From SIG644 sp045613985 (lineage in GTDB: Bacteria > Bacillota > Clostridia > Oscillospirales > CAG-272): a DNA stretch of 40,560 nt. The stretch is taken from contig JAZLCA010000080.1 in the NCBI GenBank assembly GCA_045613985.1, positions 1 to 40,560 of the forward strand. The letters run 5' to 3'. Position 1 is the first letter of the stretch, and every line of letters starts with the position of its first letter. Shown in pieces: positions 18,484 to 25,482 of the stretch. A model generated the notes under the pieces. The model was not told the DNA's origin. It made no database searches and saw only the letters and a list, made by a program, of their open reading frames with translations. Both the position numbers and the translations under genes were made by a program.

Positions 18484-20259
18484 ATGGACAAACAAGACAG
18501 GCAAAGTCCGCGAAGGGTTGACGAGCTGGATCAGCGTTATCGATTCAGCCGGAGATTTGCGGAGATCATGGGAATCGCAACAGATTCCCGTGATACCGCA
18601 AACAGGGCGTTGGTATTGGCAGATCAGACGATTGCAGACGTTCGGCGGTTGACCGAGGACGGCGAGAAGTTGCAAGCGAGCATCAAGATTAATGCGGACA
18701 AGATTGAAGCCGAGGTGAAGCGTGCCACAGAATCCGAGGGTGAGCTTTCATCCCGCATTAAGCAAACCGCAGAACAGATTGAGATGATCGTGAACGATTC
18801 GACAACGACAAACGGCGAATTGTCCTCACGCATTGCGCAAAATGCCGAGAGCATCACCGCCGAGGTGACGAGAGCGAAGGGCGCAGAAGGTGTTTTGTCA
18901 TCACGCATTACGCAGACGGCAGACGCAATCACGGCGGAGGTATCGAGAGCCGAGGGCGTTGAATCTTCTTTATCATCGCGCATCACCCAAACGGCGGAAA
19001 GCATTACGTCAGAGGTGACGCGATCCAAAAAGGTGGAGGGTGAATTGAGCGACCGCATCGACGCGGAGGGCAACCGAGCGTCAGCGGCGGAGGAAAAACT
19101 ATCATCGCGCATCACCCAAACGGCAGAGAGCATTACGGCAGAAGTGACGAGAGCGACAAATGCAGAGAATGCCTTGAGCGGTCGTATTTCCGTGGAAGCC
19201 GGGCGCGTTTCCTTGCTGGTAGACGATAGCGGAAAGGTCAAAGGTTCTGTGATCGTGGAAGCCATCAACGGGCAGAGTGCGGCACACATATCCGCGGATC
19301 TGATCGAGATGACGGGACAGACCACATTCCTGACACCTGATGACGTTGGAGCAAATGGCAAGACGGTCATTCACGGCGGCAGAATTGACACCAATTCTCT
19401 TTACATTGCGGCGGATCATATCGGCGGCAAATTGGTTGTAGGTGATATTTTCGCCGCAACCATGCCCGCTGACGGCGGGGCGGCAAGCGTTCAGATCGGC
19501 GGCTTTACCGTGACGAAGAGCGGCCTTGTACATGATCGCATTACCATTGGCACGTCGGGCATTGGATTGGGTTCATCCGTTGCAGACATGGAGGGTGAAA
19601 ACGTTCATCACACTACATGGATTTCTCCGCTTGGTAAGCTGATTTCCTATCAACCGATATTCTATGAGATGACGGTTAAGGGAACGACGCGATTTACGGG
19701 TGCTGATGGGCAGATCGTGCAATTTGCAATACCGGTACAAGCGAGCAAGTTGAGTGTGAACGGTGTTGATTTTTCCTCGCTGGTTGCTCGCGTGGAGGCG
19801 TTGGAAGATGGCGGCGGTGAATCACATACCCATAGTTACGCGCTGGACGAAAGCACCGTGACAGCGGATTGTACCCATAACGGAACGGGCGTTTATAGAT
19901 GCAGTTGCGGCGATAGCTGGACGGATGTGATATACGCATACGGGCATGACTACGGTACTCCTTATGAGGACGCAAACCAATCGTCTGGATGGTCGCAGAG
20001 GTGTCGAGATTGCGGCGATATCGCGGAAGCAGATTGCCCACATTCTTCGCTCACCTTGACCGTCACAAAAGAGGCGACTTGTACGGATGGTGGCGAAAGG
20101 CACGAAGTTTGCGACGCTTGCGGAGATTCCTGGTTCCACAGCTATATTGATCCTAATGGTCATGATTGGGAATATTACCCTGACAGTAGTGTTTCCAGCG
20201 GATGGTCGCGAGTGTGCAACAGATGCGGCGAGATTGAGGAGGATCAACCACATGGATAA
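18484..20259 (+). CDS. Repeat-rich tail fibre with Cys-rich tip
   Basis: This 591-residue protein starts after GGGGGTGAGCGC. Residues 60-250 hold at least seven repeats of the form SSRI.QTAE.ITAEVTRA, a trimeric coiled-coil/beta pattern typical of tail fibres and baseplate proteins of Gram-positive phages. Residues 250-420 are beta-rich (ISADLIEMTGQTTFLTPDD, GGRIDTNSLYIAADHIGG), the usual prophage tail/endopeptidase-like core. The last 150 residues carry CxC and CxxC pairs in units such as TADCTHNGTGVYRCSCGDSW and YAYGHDYGTP, like Cys-rich repeats on secreted Clostridia proteins. It is probably a second receptor-binding fibre. It overlaps the next gene by 8 bases. Confidence 0.7.
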   Translation: MDKQDRQSPRRVDELDQRYRFSRRFAEIMGIATDSRDTANRALVLADQTIADVRRLTEDGEKLQASIKINADKIEAEVKRATESEGELSSRIKQTAEQIEMIVNDSTTTNGELSSRIAQNAESITAEVTRAKGAEGVLSSRITQTADAITAEVSRAEGVESSLSSRITQTAESITSEVTRSKKVEGELSDRIDAEGNRASAAEEKLSSRITQTAESITAEVTRATNAENALSGRISVEAGRVSLLVDDSGKVKGSVIVEAINGQSAAHISADLIEMTGQTTFLTPDDVGANGKTVIHGGRIDTNSLYIAADHIGGKLVVGDIFAATMPADGGAASVQIGGFTVTKSGLVHDRITIGTSGIGLGSSVADMEGENVHHTTWISPLGKLISYQPIFYEMTVKGTTRFTGADGQIVQFAIPVQASKLSVNGVDFSSLVARVEALEDGGGESHTHSYALDESTVTADCTHNGTGVYRCSCGDSWTDVIYAYGHDYGTPYEDANQSSGWSQRCRDCGDIAEADCPHSSLTLTVTKEATCTDGGERHEVCDACGDSWFHSYIDPNGHDWEYYPDSSVSSGWSRVCNRCGEIEEDQPHG

Positions 20260-20668
20260 AAAACTTTACTATCTGTTATCGCTCACTTGGGGATTGCCTT
20301 TGACAATCGTAGGTGGGCTTTTTGCGTTGGCGTTAATGGGGAGTGGATTCACTCCCCGACGCTATGGCGGTTGCGTTTATTTTGAGGTCGGTGAAGGTTG
20401 GGGCGGGCTGAATTTGGGACTTGTTTTTCTGTGTCAGGTCGGTGCGCCCGACACGCTGAAAACGCACGAATTTGGTCACAGCATTCAGAACTGTATGTGG
20501 GGCGTGCTGATGCCGTTTGTAGTCGTTTTGCCGTCCATGACGCGTTATTGGTTGCGCGAAATAAAGGCCGCTCACGGGGCAAATTTGCCGCCTTATGATG
20601 CGGTATGGTTTGAGGGTCAGGCAACAAAATTCGGTGAAAAATATTTGAGGTGTATAGCATGGGATTGA
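20252..20668 (+). CDS. Membrane-linked HExxH protein
   Basis: This 138-residue protein has a hydrophobic N-terminal helix (about 5-30), a Gly-rich region (YFEVGEGWGGLNLGLVFL), then THEFGHSIQN with the zinc-protease signature His72-Glu73-x-x-His76, a second hydrophobic helix (MWGVLMPFVVVLPSM) and a C-terminal WFEGQAT that could hold a third metal ligand. Similar HExxH membrane proteins occur on Clostridia chromosomes, as far as I recall; I know no proven function. It lies between the fibre and lysis genes, so it may be a lysis or envelope-modifying accessory, or a lysogenic conversion gene. A metal protease role is inferred only from the motif. Confidence 0.55.
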   Translation: MDKKLYYLLSLTWGLPLTIVGGLFALALMGSGFTPRRYGGCVYFEVGEGWGGLNLGLVFLCQVGAPDTLKTHEFGHSIQNCMWGVLMPFVVVLPSMTRYWLREIKAAHGANLPPYDAVWFEGQATKFGEKYLRCIAWD

Positions 20669-20895
20669 GTGAGAAGATTTTGAGAAAACCGGAAAAAGAG
20701 GAAAGGCCGTTGTGCTTGAAAATTGAGGATGCGAAAGCGGACATGATCGCGTCGGTGAATCGTTGCCTTGCACAGTTGCCGCATTTTATCATTGAGCCGA
20801 TTCTGAAAGACATTTATTTTCAGGTCGTTGAGGGCAAGAGAGCGGAGATCGAGGCCGCGAGAAGCAAAGCAAATGACGAAAGCGAGGATGGTTGA
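20659..20895 (+). CDS. Hypothetical small protein
   Basis: This 78-residue protein starts in a 10-base overlap with the gene before (TGAGGTG upstream). It is charged and helical with a Leu/Ile-rich middle (NRCLAQLPHFIIEPILKDIY) and an acidic end. I do not recognise it. Its place before the XhlA-like gene and the holin suggests a structural or lysis-timing role, but nothing in the sequence shows it. Confidence 0.6.
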   Translation: MGLSEKILRKPEKEERPLCLKIEDAKADMIASVNRCLAQLPHFIIEPILKDIYFQVVEGKRAEIEAARSKANDESEDG

Positions 20896-20897
20896 TT

Positions 20898-21194
20898 GTG
20901 GATATGGAGCAGGTCTTGATGAAGCTTCAAGAGACTACCGACAAGGCGAATCGCAACGAGGGGAGAATCAAGAAGCTTGAGGGCGATAACGAGGTGATCC
21001 ATCAGCTTGCCACTTCTGTTGCGGTCATGGCTGAACAGATCAAGAACATGAACAACAACGTGTCAACATTGACAAACGAGGTTGGGGAGTTGAAGGAGAA
21101 GCCTGCCAAGCGGTGGGAATCCATTGTTGAAAAAGTCATATGGGCGGTGGTTGCCGCCGTAGTAGGTTTTCTATTGGCAAAAATCGGACTTTGA
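20898..21194 (+). CDS. XhlA-like holin-associated protein
   Basis: This 98-residue protein has a long N-terminal coiled coil (residues 5-70, with IHQLATSVAVMAEQIKNMNN) and one C-terminal transmembrane helix (WAVVAAVVGFLLAKIGL), the layout of the haemolysin XhlA family, which helps phage holins in Gram-positive cells. It lies just before the holin. The start is GTG 20898, ten bases after GAGG; the ATG at 20904 is a possible alternative. The protein should sit in the cytoplasmic membrane with the coil in the cytosol. Confidence 0.75.
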   Translation: MDMEQVLMKLQETTDKANRNEGRIKKLEGDNEVIHQLATSVAVMAEQIKNMNNNVSTLTNEVGELKEKPAKRWESIVEKVIWAVVAAVVGFLLAKIGL

Positions 21195-21211
21195 AAGGAA
21201 GGTAAAACATC

Positions 21212-21481
21212 ATGATTAACTGGCGTGTAAGAATCAAGAACAAGGCATTTTGGGTGGCATTCATCCCAACATTGATGATGGTGGTGCAGAACGTTTTGGC
21301 ATTTTGCGGTGTATCTTTCGATGCAACCACGTTATCGAATGAGTTGATCGCGCTTGTTGGTGCTATCTTCTCTGCGTTGGCCTTGCTGGGTGTGATAAAC
21401 GATCCCACCACGGCGGGAATGTCGGACAGCAAACAGGCGTTGACTTATGACAAGCCGAAGAATGATAAATACAAAGGATAA
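21212..21481 (+). CDS. Holin, phi-LC3 family
   Basis: This 89-residue protein matches the phi-LC3 type (Phage_holin_1): start INWRVRIKNKAFWVAFIP, two transmembrane helices (about 13-31 and 44-62) and the end motif LGVINDPTTAGMSDSKQAL, which is diagnostic for this family. It forms the lethal membrane lesion that lets the endolysin reach the wall. GAAAGGAAGG lies upstream of the ATG. It is separated from the endolysin by an intrinsic terminator, which may set the holin:endolysin ratio. Confidence 0.92.
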   Translation: MINWRVRIKNKAFWVAFIPTLMMVVQNVLAFCGVSFDATTLSNELIALVGAIFSALALLGVINDPTTAGMSDSKQALTYDKPKNDKYKG

Positions 21482-21490
21482 CTAAATTAG

Positions 21491-21519
21491 GGGGCTGTTT
21501 TCGGACAGCCCCTTTTTTT
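21491..21519 (+). terminator. Intrinsic terminator between holin and endolysin
   Basis: GGGGCTGT (21491-21498) pairs with ACAGCCCC (21505-21512) across a six-base loop, followed by seven T residues. It would end most late transcripts and leave the endolysin to read-through or a promoter not recognised here. Confidence 0.9.
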
Positions 21520-21544
21520 ATATTCCAATGAGAGGATGATTGAC

Positions 21545-21937
21545 ATGACAATCAAGGCGTATTCAAAGGCGAAGGATGGAAACAAAAAGGTATCAACGAA
21601 TTTCAGAGTGAGAGAGTTTGCTTGTACAGATGGAAGTGATCCGATTTTTATTGATTCCGATTTGGTGAGCGTTTTGCAGAAGGTGAGAAATCATTTCGGC
21701 GTGGCTGTGACCATTACATCGGCATACCGAACACCGGGCAAAAACAAGGCGGTTGGTGGTCAAGCCTACTCCCAGCATTTATATGGCCGTGCGGCTGACA
21801 TTAAAGTGAAGGGCATTGCGCCGAAAACGGTGGCGGCGTATGTAGAAAAGCTGATTCCGAAAAAAGGCGGGATTGGGGTTTACTCTACGTTCACGCATAT
21901 TGATGTGCGCGGAACTAAAGCACGGTGGAAAGGATAA
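21545..21937 (+). CDS. Endolysin, M15 peptidase
   Basis: This 130-residue protein is a single-domain M15-type (D-Ala-D-Ala carboxypeptidase/VanX-like) peptidase. Zinc ligands are visible in SQHLYGRAADIKV (His78, Asp85) and THID (His118); ITSAYRTPGKN precedes them as in the family. It has no signal peptide or separate wall-binding domain, so it depends on the holin. The ATG at 21545 has AGAGG nine bases upstream; the ATG at 21536 overlaps that site. It is the last late gene before the attachment region. Confidence 0.9.
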   Translation: MTIKAYSKAKDGNKKVSTNFRVREFACTDGSDPIFIDSDLVSVLQKVRNHFGVAVTITSAYRTPGKNKAVGGQAYSQHLYGRAADIKVKGIAPKTVAAYVEKLIPKKGGIGVYSTFTHIDVRGTKARWKG

Positions 21938-21970
21938 GGGACAGGCGTTATGCCCGTCCCTCTTTTTTAT
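21938..21970 (+). terminator. Intrinsic terminator after the endolysin
   Basis: GGGACAGGC and GCCCGTCCC (21938-21960, one mismatch) form a hairpin followed by TCTTTTTT. It closes the late operon and its T-run overlaps the stop codon of the leftward gene at 21967. Confidence 0.85.
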
Positions 21971-22122
21971 TGCTCTTTGATTTCGTCCAGCAATTCGCTG
22001 ATGGTGTAGGCTTTGAGTAGCGTCGCGTGTTTCTGTGCAAGATCCTCTGCGTTGTCGTGTAATTCAATGGCTTCGTTCAAGGCTTGCTCAAGATAGGTGA
22101 TGATCTCATCGGCGGTTTTCAT
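21967..22122 (-). CDS. 51-residue helical protein next to attP
   Basis: A leftward frame of 51 residues (start MKTADEIITYLEQALNEAIE) begins after AAAGGATG. It is acidic and alpha-helical throughout with heptad-like Leu/Ile spacing, and has no Cys. I do not recognise it. It ends inside the T-run of the endolysin terminator and starts 24 bases from the candidate attP. In the prophage it would be the outermost phage gene at one end. Good ribosome binding site and even codon use support it as real. Confidence 0.7.
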   Translation of the reverse strand: MKTADEIITYLEQALNEAIELHDNAEDLAQKHATLLKAYTISELLDEIKEQ

Positions 22123-22145
22123 GGTTTATCATCCTTTCTATTTCC

Positions 22146-22191
22146 TTGTACTTTTATAGTAGCACCGAACGGAGCATATGCAAAAGTACAA
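22146..22191. other. Candidate attP of the serine recombinase
   Basis: A perfect 10-bp inverted repeat (TTGTACTTTT at 22146-22155; AAAAGTACAA at 22182-22191) is spaced by 26 bases. The inner part is also partly symmetric (a, gc and ccg positions match when the two halves are aligned), so the total of 46 bp is symmetric about an AA dinucleotide at 22168-22169. Large serine recombinases use attP sites of about 50 bp with just this layout: outer zinc-domain motifs, inner recombinase-domain motifs and a central dinucleotide. It is 8 bases from the recombinase stop codon. Confidence 0.65.
22156..22183 (-). promoter_or_regulatory. Possible leftward promoter inside attP
   Basis: On the minus strand TTGCAT (22178-22183) and TACTAT (22156-22161) are spaced by 16 bases and point to the 51-residue gene. 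The crossover point would lie between them, so integration would part the two boxes. Confidence 0.4.
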
Positions 22192-22199
22192 TGATTTAG

Positions 22200-23624
22200 T
22201 TAAAAAAATATAAGGCTATCGGGGACGATCTTTTTGTTTTCATCAATGGAAAATTCTTTGATGAATGACCTCCAAAAGGCTTTTTTGTTTTCTTTGGTAA
22301 GGCTCTCATAAATTCCTCTATAATCTGTCTCCAATATCCCTTTGATGGCATCGATATCGTGCTTGGCTGGCTCTTCGGGTACATCTAATTTCTTGATTTG
22401 CTTTTCGAGTTTGTAATACTCGGTGTCGTATTCTTCCTCTTCAATTCGTCCCTTTCGGAACATCATATTCAAACGATCCATTTCTGCGTTGAGCTTTGCC
22501 ACTTTAGCCGCGTTTCGGTTTTGAGGTTGTTCCGATTCTACTGTTTCTACCCTGATGATTTCGTTGGTGATGAATCGCTCCAAATTATCGAGCAGTTGCT
22601 TTTCAATCTTCTTCTCGCTCACCGTTTTTGTGAACGGGCATATCTTGCGCGTGCCGGCGGCGTTGCATCGATACACAAGTACTTTATATTTGCCGCCGTT
22701 GGTCGTGACAAGGTTTCCCGTGAGATTGCCGTGACAGCATGGGCATTTCATCAATCCGCTGAAAAGAAACGTGCTTGCCGGGCTTGCGTTGTGTCGGGCG
22801 TTTCTTTTCATGATGTCCTGTATGCGGTCAAATCTCTCTTTGGTAATATACGGCTCAACGTAATCGGGTACACCTTTATATTCACCGTAAAGCAGAGTGC
22901 CTGTTAGCAGATTATTCAGCGTTGTCATCGTCATTTTTCTGCCGTATTTGATATTGATATAACCGAGTGTTGCGCTTTTGCTTTGGTGTGTTTCATAAAA
23001 ATCAAGAAGATCAAGTGTCATTTCTTCGCACTCTTTATTCTTGATCAGATAGCGGTTTCTTTTTTCGCCTGTGACCATCCACGGGAAAAGAAACTGTTTT
23101 GAACCCGTCACGACTTGTTTGTTTTTGATACGCATTTTATTATTGAATCTGATACGCTTGCTTGTCTTTTTGGCTTCATACTCTGCCATTGTGAGATAGA
23201 TATTGATCTTGAATGCCGCATCAGGGTCTTCGGGGTCAAGGTCGCTTTCCTCAATGGAGATCCACGTTACCCCGGCGTTTCGGAGTTGCTTTTGGCACTC
23301 ATAATATTCTCCGACGTTACGGAAGAAACGGTCGATACACTTAAATACCACAATATCAAATTTCCCGGCCTTGGCGTCTTCAATGAGACGTGCAAGGTCT
23401 TTTCTTTTGCTGATTTCAAGTGTTGCGCTGATTCCCTCGTCAACGTATTCGCCAACGGACACAAGCTCGTTCTCGGAGGCAAATTCATCAATCAGATCCA
23501 ATTGGTCTCCGATGGTATATCCGTTTTTCTTCTGCTCGTCGCTGGAACACCTCACATACTTTGCGATTCGTATTACCCTGTTCCTCTCCTGATACCTTAA
23601 TAACTGTTTGTAACTCCCGTACAT
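22200..23624 (-). CDS. Large serine recombinase (integrase)
   Basis: This 474-residue protein catalyses phage integration. The N-terminal resolvase domain starts KYVRCSSDEQ; Ser27 is the nucleophile and GYTIGDQLD, DEGISA and KCIDRFFRN are its other family motifs. A recombinase domain follows (about 165-290), then a zinc ribbon (KCPCCHGNL with later YRCNAAGTRKICPF, about 312-350) and a coiled coil (375-415), the standard order. ATG 23624 has AAGGAG eight bases upstream; upstream ATG 23630 and GTG 23633 sit too close to it. The gene ends next to the candidate attP. No separate excisionase of the recombination-directionality type is recognised. Confidence 0.93.
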   Translation of the reverse strand: MYGSYKQLLRYQERNRVIRIAKYVRCSSDEQKKNGYTIGDQLDLIDEFASENELVSVGEYVDEGISATLEISKRKDLARLIEDAKAGKFDIVVFKCIDRFFRNVGEYYECQKQLRNAGVTWISIEESDLDPEDPDAAFKINIYLTMAEYEAKKTSKRIRFNNKMRIKNKQVVTGSKQFLFPWMVTGEKRNRYLIKNKECEEMTLDLLDFYETHQSKSATLGYINIKYGRKMTMTTLNNLLTGTLLYGEYKGVPDYVEPYITKERFDRIQDIMKRNARHNASPASTFLFSGLMKCPCCHGNLTGNLVTTNGGKYKVLVYRCNAAGTRKICPFTKTVSEKKIEKQLLDNLERFITNEIIRVETVESEQPQNRNAAKVAKLNAEMDRLNMMFRKGRIEEEEYDTEYYKLEKQIKKLDVPEEPAKHDIDAIKGILETDYRGIYESLTKENKKAFWRSFIKEFSIDENKKIVPDSLIFF

Positions 23625-23705
23625 TTGCATCACTCCTTATGTTTTTTCTTGCGGTGTAAAGTTTTTACGGCATCACCTCCCTTATAGGTTTGTCGCGATA
23701 TTTGG

Positions 23706-24236
23706 TTAATCTTCGCAACAGAGAGGGCAAGGTTTATAATCCCTCCATATAGCTTGTTCGATATTATACGCCCAAAAATCCTCGCCCTTGAATTTATCAC
23801 ATTCGTATTTGTGATAGAAATCTGTGCCGTCATCCTCGACAAATACTATAAATTCATCGTAAAACTTTAGTCTGTCGGGCACTTGATTTAATTGTGCTTG
23901 AAGTTCCTCTATTTCGGATTGCAGATCAGAACATTCGCGTTTTAATTCTGAATTTTTTGATTTCAACGCAGAATATTCACTTTTTAACTCTGTAATTTCA
24001 GACTTCAAATCGTTGTTTTCGACGATGATGGCTTCTATATCCGTTGAACATAGAGCGATCAAGGCAAAAACAATGGTTAAAATGGTGATAAATAATTTCT
24101 TTTTTGGAACAGTTTTCTTTGTGATCTTTTCCCATATGAAACATGGGAGGGCGAACAACACAGCGGCACAGAGCCAACCGCCCATGACGTAGCCAACCAA
24201 ACCGCAAAGACCTTCAAACAATGTAGCTAAAAACAT
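23706..24236 (-). CDS. Membrane protein with coiled coil and Cys-rich end
   Basis: This 176-residue protein starts at ATG 24236, six bases after AGAAAGAGG (an ATG at 24266 would overlap the upstream gene). Two hydrophobic segments (about 1-35 and 45-70) are followed by a long coiled coil (75-125) with repeated LKSE..EL units and a C-terminal domain with YHKYECDKF and YKPCPLC, resembling the Cys pattern of Ada-type zinc modules. It lies in one leftward unit with the HTH gene and the recombinase. Possible roles are lysogenic conversion, such as superinfection exclusion at the membrane; this is inference only. Confidence 0.65.
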   Translation of the reverse strand: MFLATLFEGLCGLVGYVMGGWLCAAVLFALPCFIWEKITKKTVPKKKLFITILTIVFALIALCSTDIEAIIVENNDLKSEITELKSEYSALKSKNSELKRECSDLQSEIEELQAQLNQVPDRLKFYDEFIVFVEDDGTDFYHKYECDKFKGEDFWAYNIEQAIWRDYKPCPLCCED

Positions 24237-24249
24237 ATAAACCTCTTTC

Positions 24250-24687
24250 TTATTTCGCCATACCATCTATGATGGATGTGTATCGGTTATACAAACGAAT
24301 TAGTTCATCCTTGCATTCAAGTTTGACGAGCAAGATATCATTTTCGTGCTTGGTTTCATCCAATGTTTTCTTGAGCGCGTCAATGACGGCGGTCATTGCT
24401 TCAATTTTCTCTTGCAGATCGGTCAAAGCCGCGTTTGCACGGTCAAGTTCTTCTTGTAGAACGGTAATTGACTTATCACCAATGACGGAAATTGTTTCAT
24501 CAAACAAGTCTCTTGCCGTAAGACCGACAGATGCGCCCAAATCCAGCACCGTATCGATGCGCGGAAATTCCGTTTTCTTTGATAGAATGCGCGTGATTGT
24601 CTGTTCGGGGATGCGGGATTTTTCAGCCATCATCTTTGTTGTGATGTTTTTCTTTCTTTTTTCTTCAATGATTTTGTCAAGCCACAT
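24250..24687 (-). CDS. XRE-type DNA-binding protein with coiled coil
   Basis: This 145-residue protein has an N-terminal helix-turn-helix (residues 5-62; KMMAEKSRIPEQTITRILSK is the recognition part) and a long C-terminal coiled coil (70-130). GAAAGGG precedes the ATG. It lies 13 bases from the membrane/coiled-coil gene, so the two are co-transcribed, and it may be a second lysogeny regulator or control integrase expression. It differs from the main repressor at 25033, which has no coil. Confidence 0.75.
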   Translation of the reverse strand: MWLDKIIEEKRKKNITTKMMAEKSRIPEQTITRILSKKTEFPRIDTVLDLGASVGLTARDLFDETISVIGDKSITVLQEELDRANAALTDLQEKIEAMTAVIDALKKTLDETKHENDILLVKLECKDELIRLYNRYTSIIDGMAK

Positions 24688-24927
24688 ATTTTTGCCCTTT
24701 CGTTATTCTTTAATGATTTTTCGTGGCAACAAATTTGGGTATCTGTTGCGCAAATGTGAGCATTGAATTTTTTGCTTTTCGGCGGTAAAATAATGCCAGA
24801 TCGCGGGACGGATCGCCGCCGCAATATTCGGCAAATTTTGAATATGATCTCTGCTATAATATTGGAAATATTTGCAGATGTCATTCTCAATTTTGAGATT
24901 GTATAATGTTTTCAGAAATATCATTTC
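24688..24927. promoter_or_regulatory. Intergenic control region with two TATAAT boxes
   Basis: No gene is seen in this stretch. TGCTATAAT (24852-24860) and TATAAT (24902-24907) are rightward -10 boxes; the first has an extended TG. Clear -35 boxes are missing. A small palindrome (TCTCAATTTTGAGA, 24885-24898) lies just before the second box. Either could drive the 49-residue gene at 24966. No leftward promoter for the gene at 24687 is obvious. Confidence 0.45.
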
Positions 24928-24941
24928 CGAACATAAGTTCG
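24928..24941. promoter_or_regulatory. LexA (SOS) box
   Basis: CGAACATAAGTTCG is a perfect CGAAC-N4-GTTCG palindrome, the core of the LexA/DinR box of Gram-positive bacteria. It lies 21 bases after a TATAAT and 10 bases before AAAGGAG of the 49-residue gene, so LexA binding would block that transcript. Confidence 0.75.
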
Positions 24942-24965
24942 CGTTGCTTGAAAGGAGTACCCGCT

Positions 24966-25115
24966 ATGAGTGCCGTTGACCAATTGATCGCCTACGTTTC
25001 CAATCTGACTCCCGAACAAATCGAAAAATTATTTAATTATCTTCCAAAATTGTCTTCATTACTCGAAGAACAAAATCAGCCTGTTCTTCGGGAACGGACA
25101 TTGCAAAATCAATAA
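24966..25115 (+). CDS. 49-residue SOS-controlled protein (candidate anti-repressor)
   Basis: The frame (MSAVDQLIAYVSNLTPEQIE start) begins eight bases after AAAGGAG and encodes two or three amphipathic helices (TPEQIEKLFNYLPKLSSLLEE) with a polar tail. It overlaps the 3' end of the repressor gene on the other strand by 83 bases (25033-25115). A LexA box lies between its -10 box and ribosome binding site. The repressor has no self-cleavage domain, so this protein, or its antisense transcript, is the best candidate for passing the SOS signal, by analogy with LexA-controlled anti-repressors of other temperate phages. Function is not shown. Confidence 0.65.
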   Translation: MSAVDQLIAYVSNLTPEQIEKLFNYLPKLSSLLEEQNQPVLRERTLQNQ

Positions 25116-25368
25116 GTGCCTGTCTCTTTTCGGAAAGCTCGCTGTGAACGGCGGGCTTTTCTTCATCTTCTAACCATCCCATCAGATCCGCTACGCTTGT
25201 ATCGAGCGCATTTGCGAATTTAACAACCTTGGATTGTGGCGGGTCGATTTGCCCCGATTCGATTCTTGCTATGGAAGATTTATTCGCGTACCCCATTCGA
25301 TCCGCGAGGTCTTGCAAAGACCATCCTTTTTCCGTTCTCCGTAGTTTGATTTTTTCGCCAATTTTCAT
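25033..25368 (-). CDS. CI-like repressor (XRE family, no peptidase)
   Basis: This 111-residue protein has a complete XRE helix-turn-helix (residues 1-60; LQDLADRMGYANKSSIARIE) and a helical C-terminal part (75-111; EEQADFVLRVMKTILEDN) for dimerisation. It lacks the Ser/Lys LexA-type peptidase domain of classical SOS-cleaved repressors. The start ATG 25368 has GGAAGGTGG upstream; a longer frame upstream would cover the promoter. It is divergent from the Cro-like gene with two 21-bp operators between. It should hold the lytic promoter off in the lysogen. Confidence 0.85.
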   Translation of the reverse strand: MKIGEKIKLRRTEKGWSLQDLADRMGYANKSSIARIESGQIDPPQSKVVKFANALDTSVADLMGWLEDEEKPAVHSELSEKRQALIDFAMSVPEEQADFVLRVMKTILEDN

Positions 25369-25390
25369 GGTATCACCACCTTCCGACCAT

Positions 25391-25419
25391 AGTATAGCAC
25401 ATTGTTGCTCAAAAAGCAA
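25391..25419 (-). promoter_or_regulatory. Leftward repressor promoter
   Basis: On the minus strand TTGCTT (25414-25419) and TATACT (25391-25396) are spaced by 17 bases. The -35 box lies inside operator 1, so the repressor can control its own gene. Confidence 0.75.
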
Positions 25420-25422
25420 TAA
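25402..25422. promoter_or_regulatory. Operator 1 (repressor/Cro site)
   Basis: TTGTTGCTC-AAA-AAGCAATAA: nine-base half-sites around a three-base spacer, with two mismatched pairs. It has the same plan as operator 2 and overlaps the leftward promoter. Confidence 0.75.
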
Positions 25423-25449
25423 TTTTGCAAACAATTTTGTCAAAACCTA

Positions 25450-25478
25450 TTGACAAAAGCGAAAAGCGGTGCTAAAAT
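25450..25478 (+). promoter_or_regulatory. Rightward early promoter
   Basis: A consensus TTGACA (25450-25455) and TAAAAT (25473-25478) are spaced by 17 bases. This is the strongest rightward promoter found and should drive the Cro-like gene and the early operon. Operator 2 lies over its start point. Confidence 0.88.
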
Positions 25479-25482
25479 ACAG

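Noticed and set aside
18700..19200. Repeated DNA in the fibre gene as a possible CRISPR-like or recombination array
   Set aside because: Copies are imperfect, in frame and code for a coiled-coil repeat; they reflect protein structure.
23630..23842. A 70-codon leftward frame upstream of the recombinase
   Set aside because: It overlaps the Cys-rich end of the membrane protein in another frame and has no ribosome binding site; I keep only the recombinase start at 23624.
24630..24924. Two leftward frames of 73-86 codons in the region before the HTH gene
   Set aside because: They overlap each other, the promoter boxes and the HTH gene start, and have poor sites; treated as non-coding.
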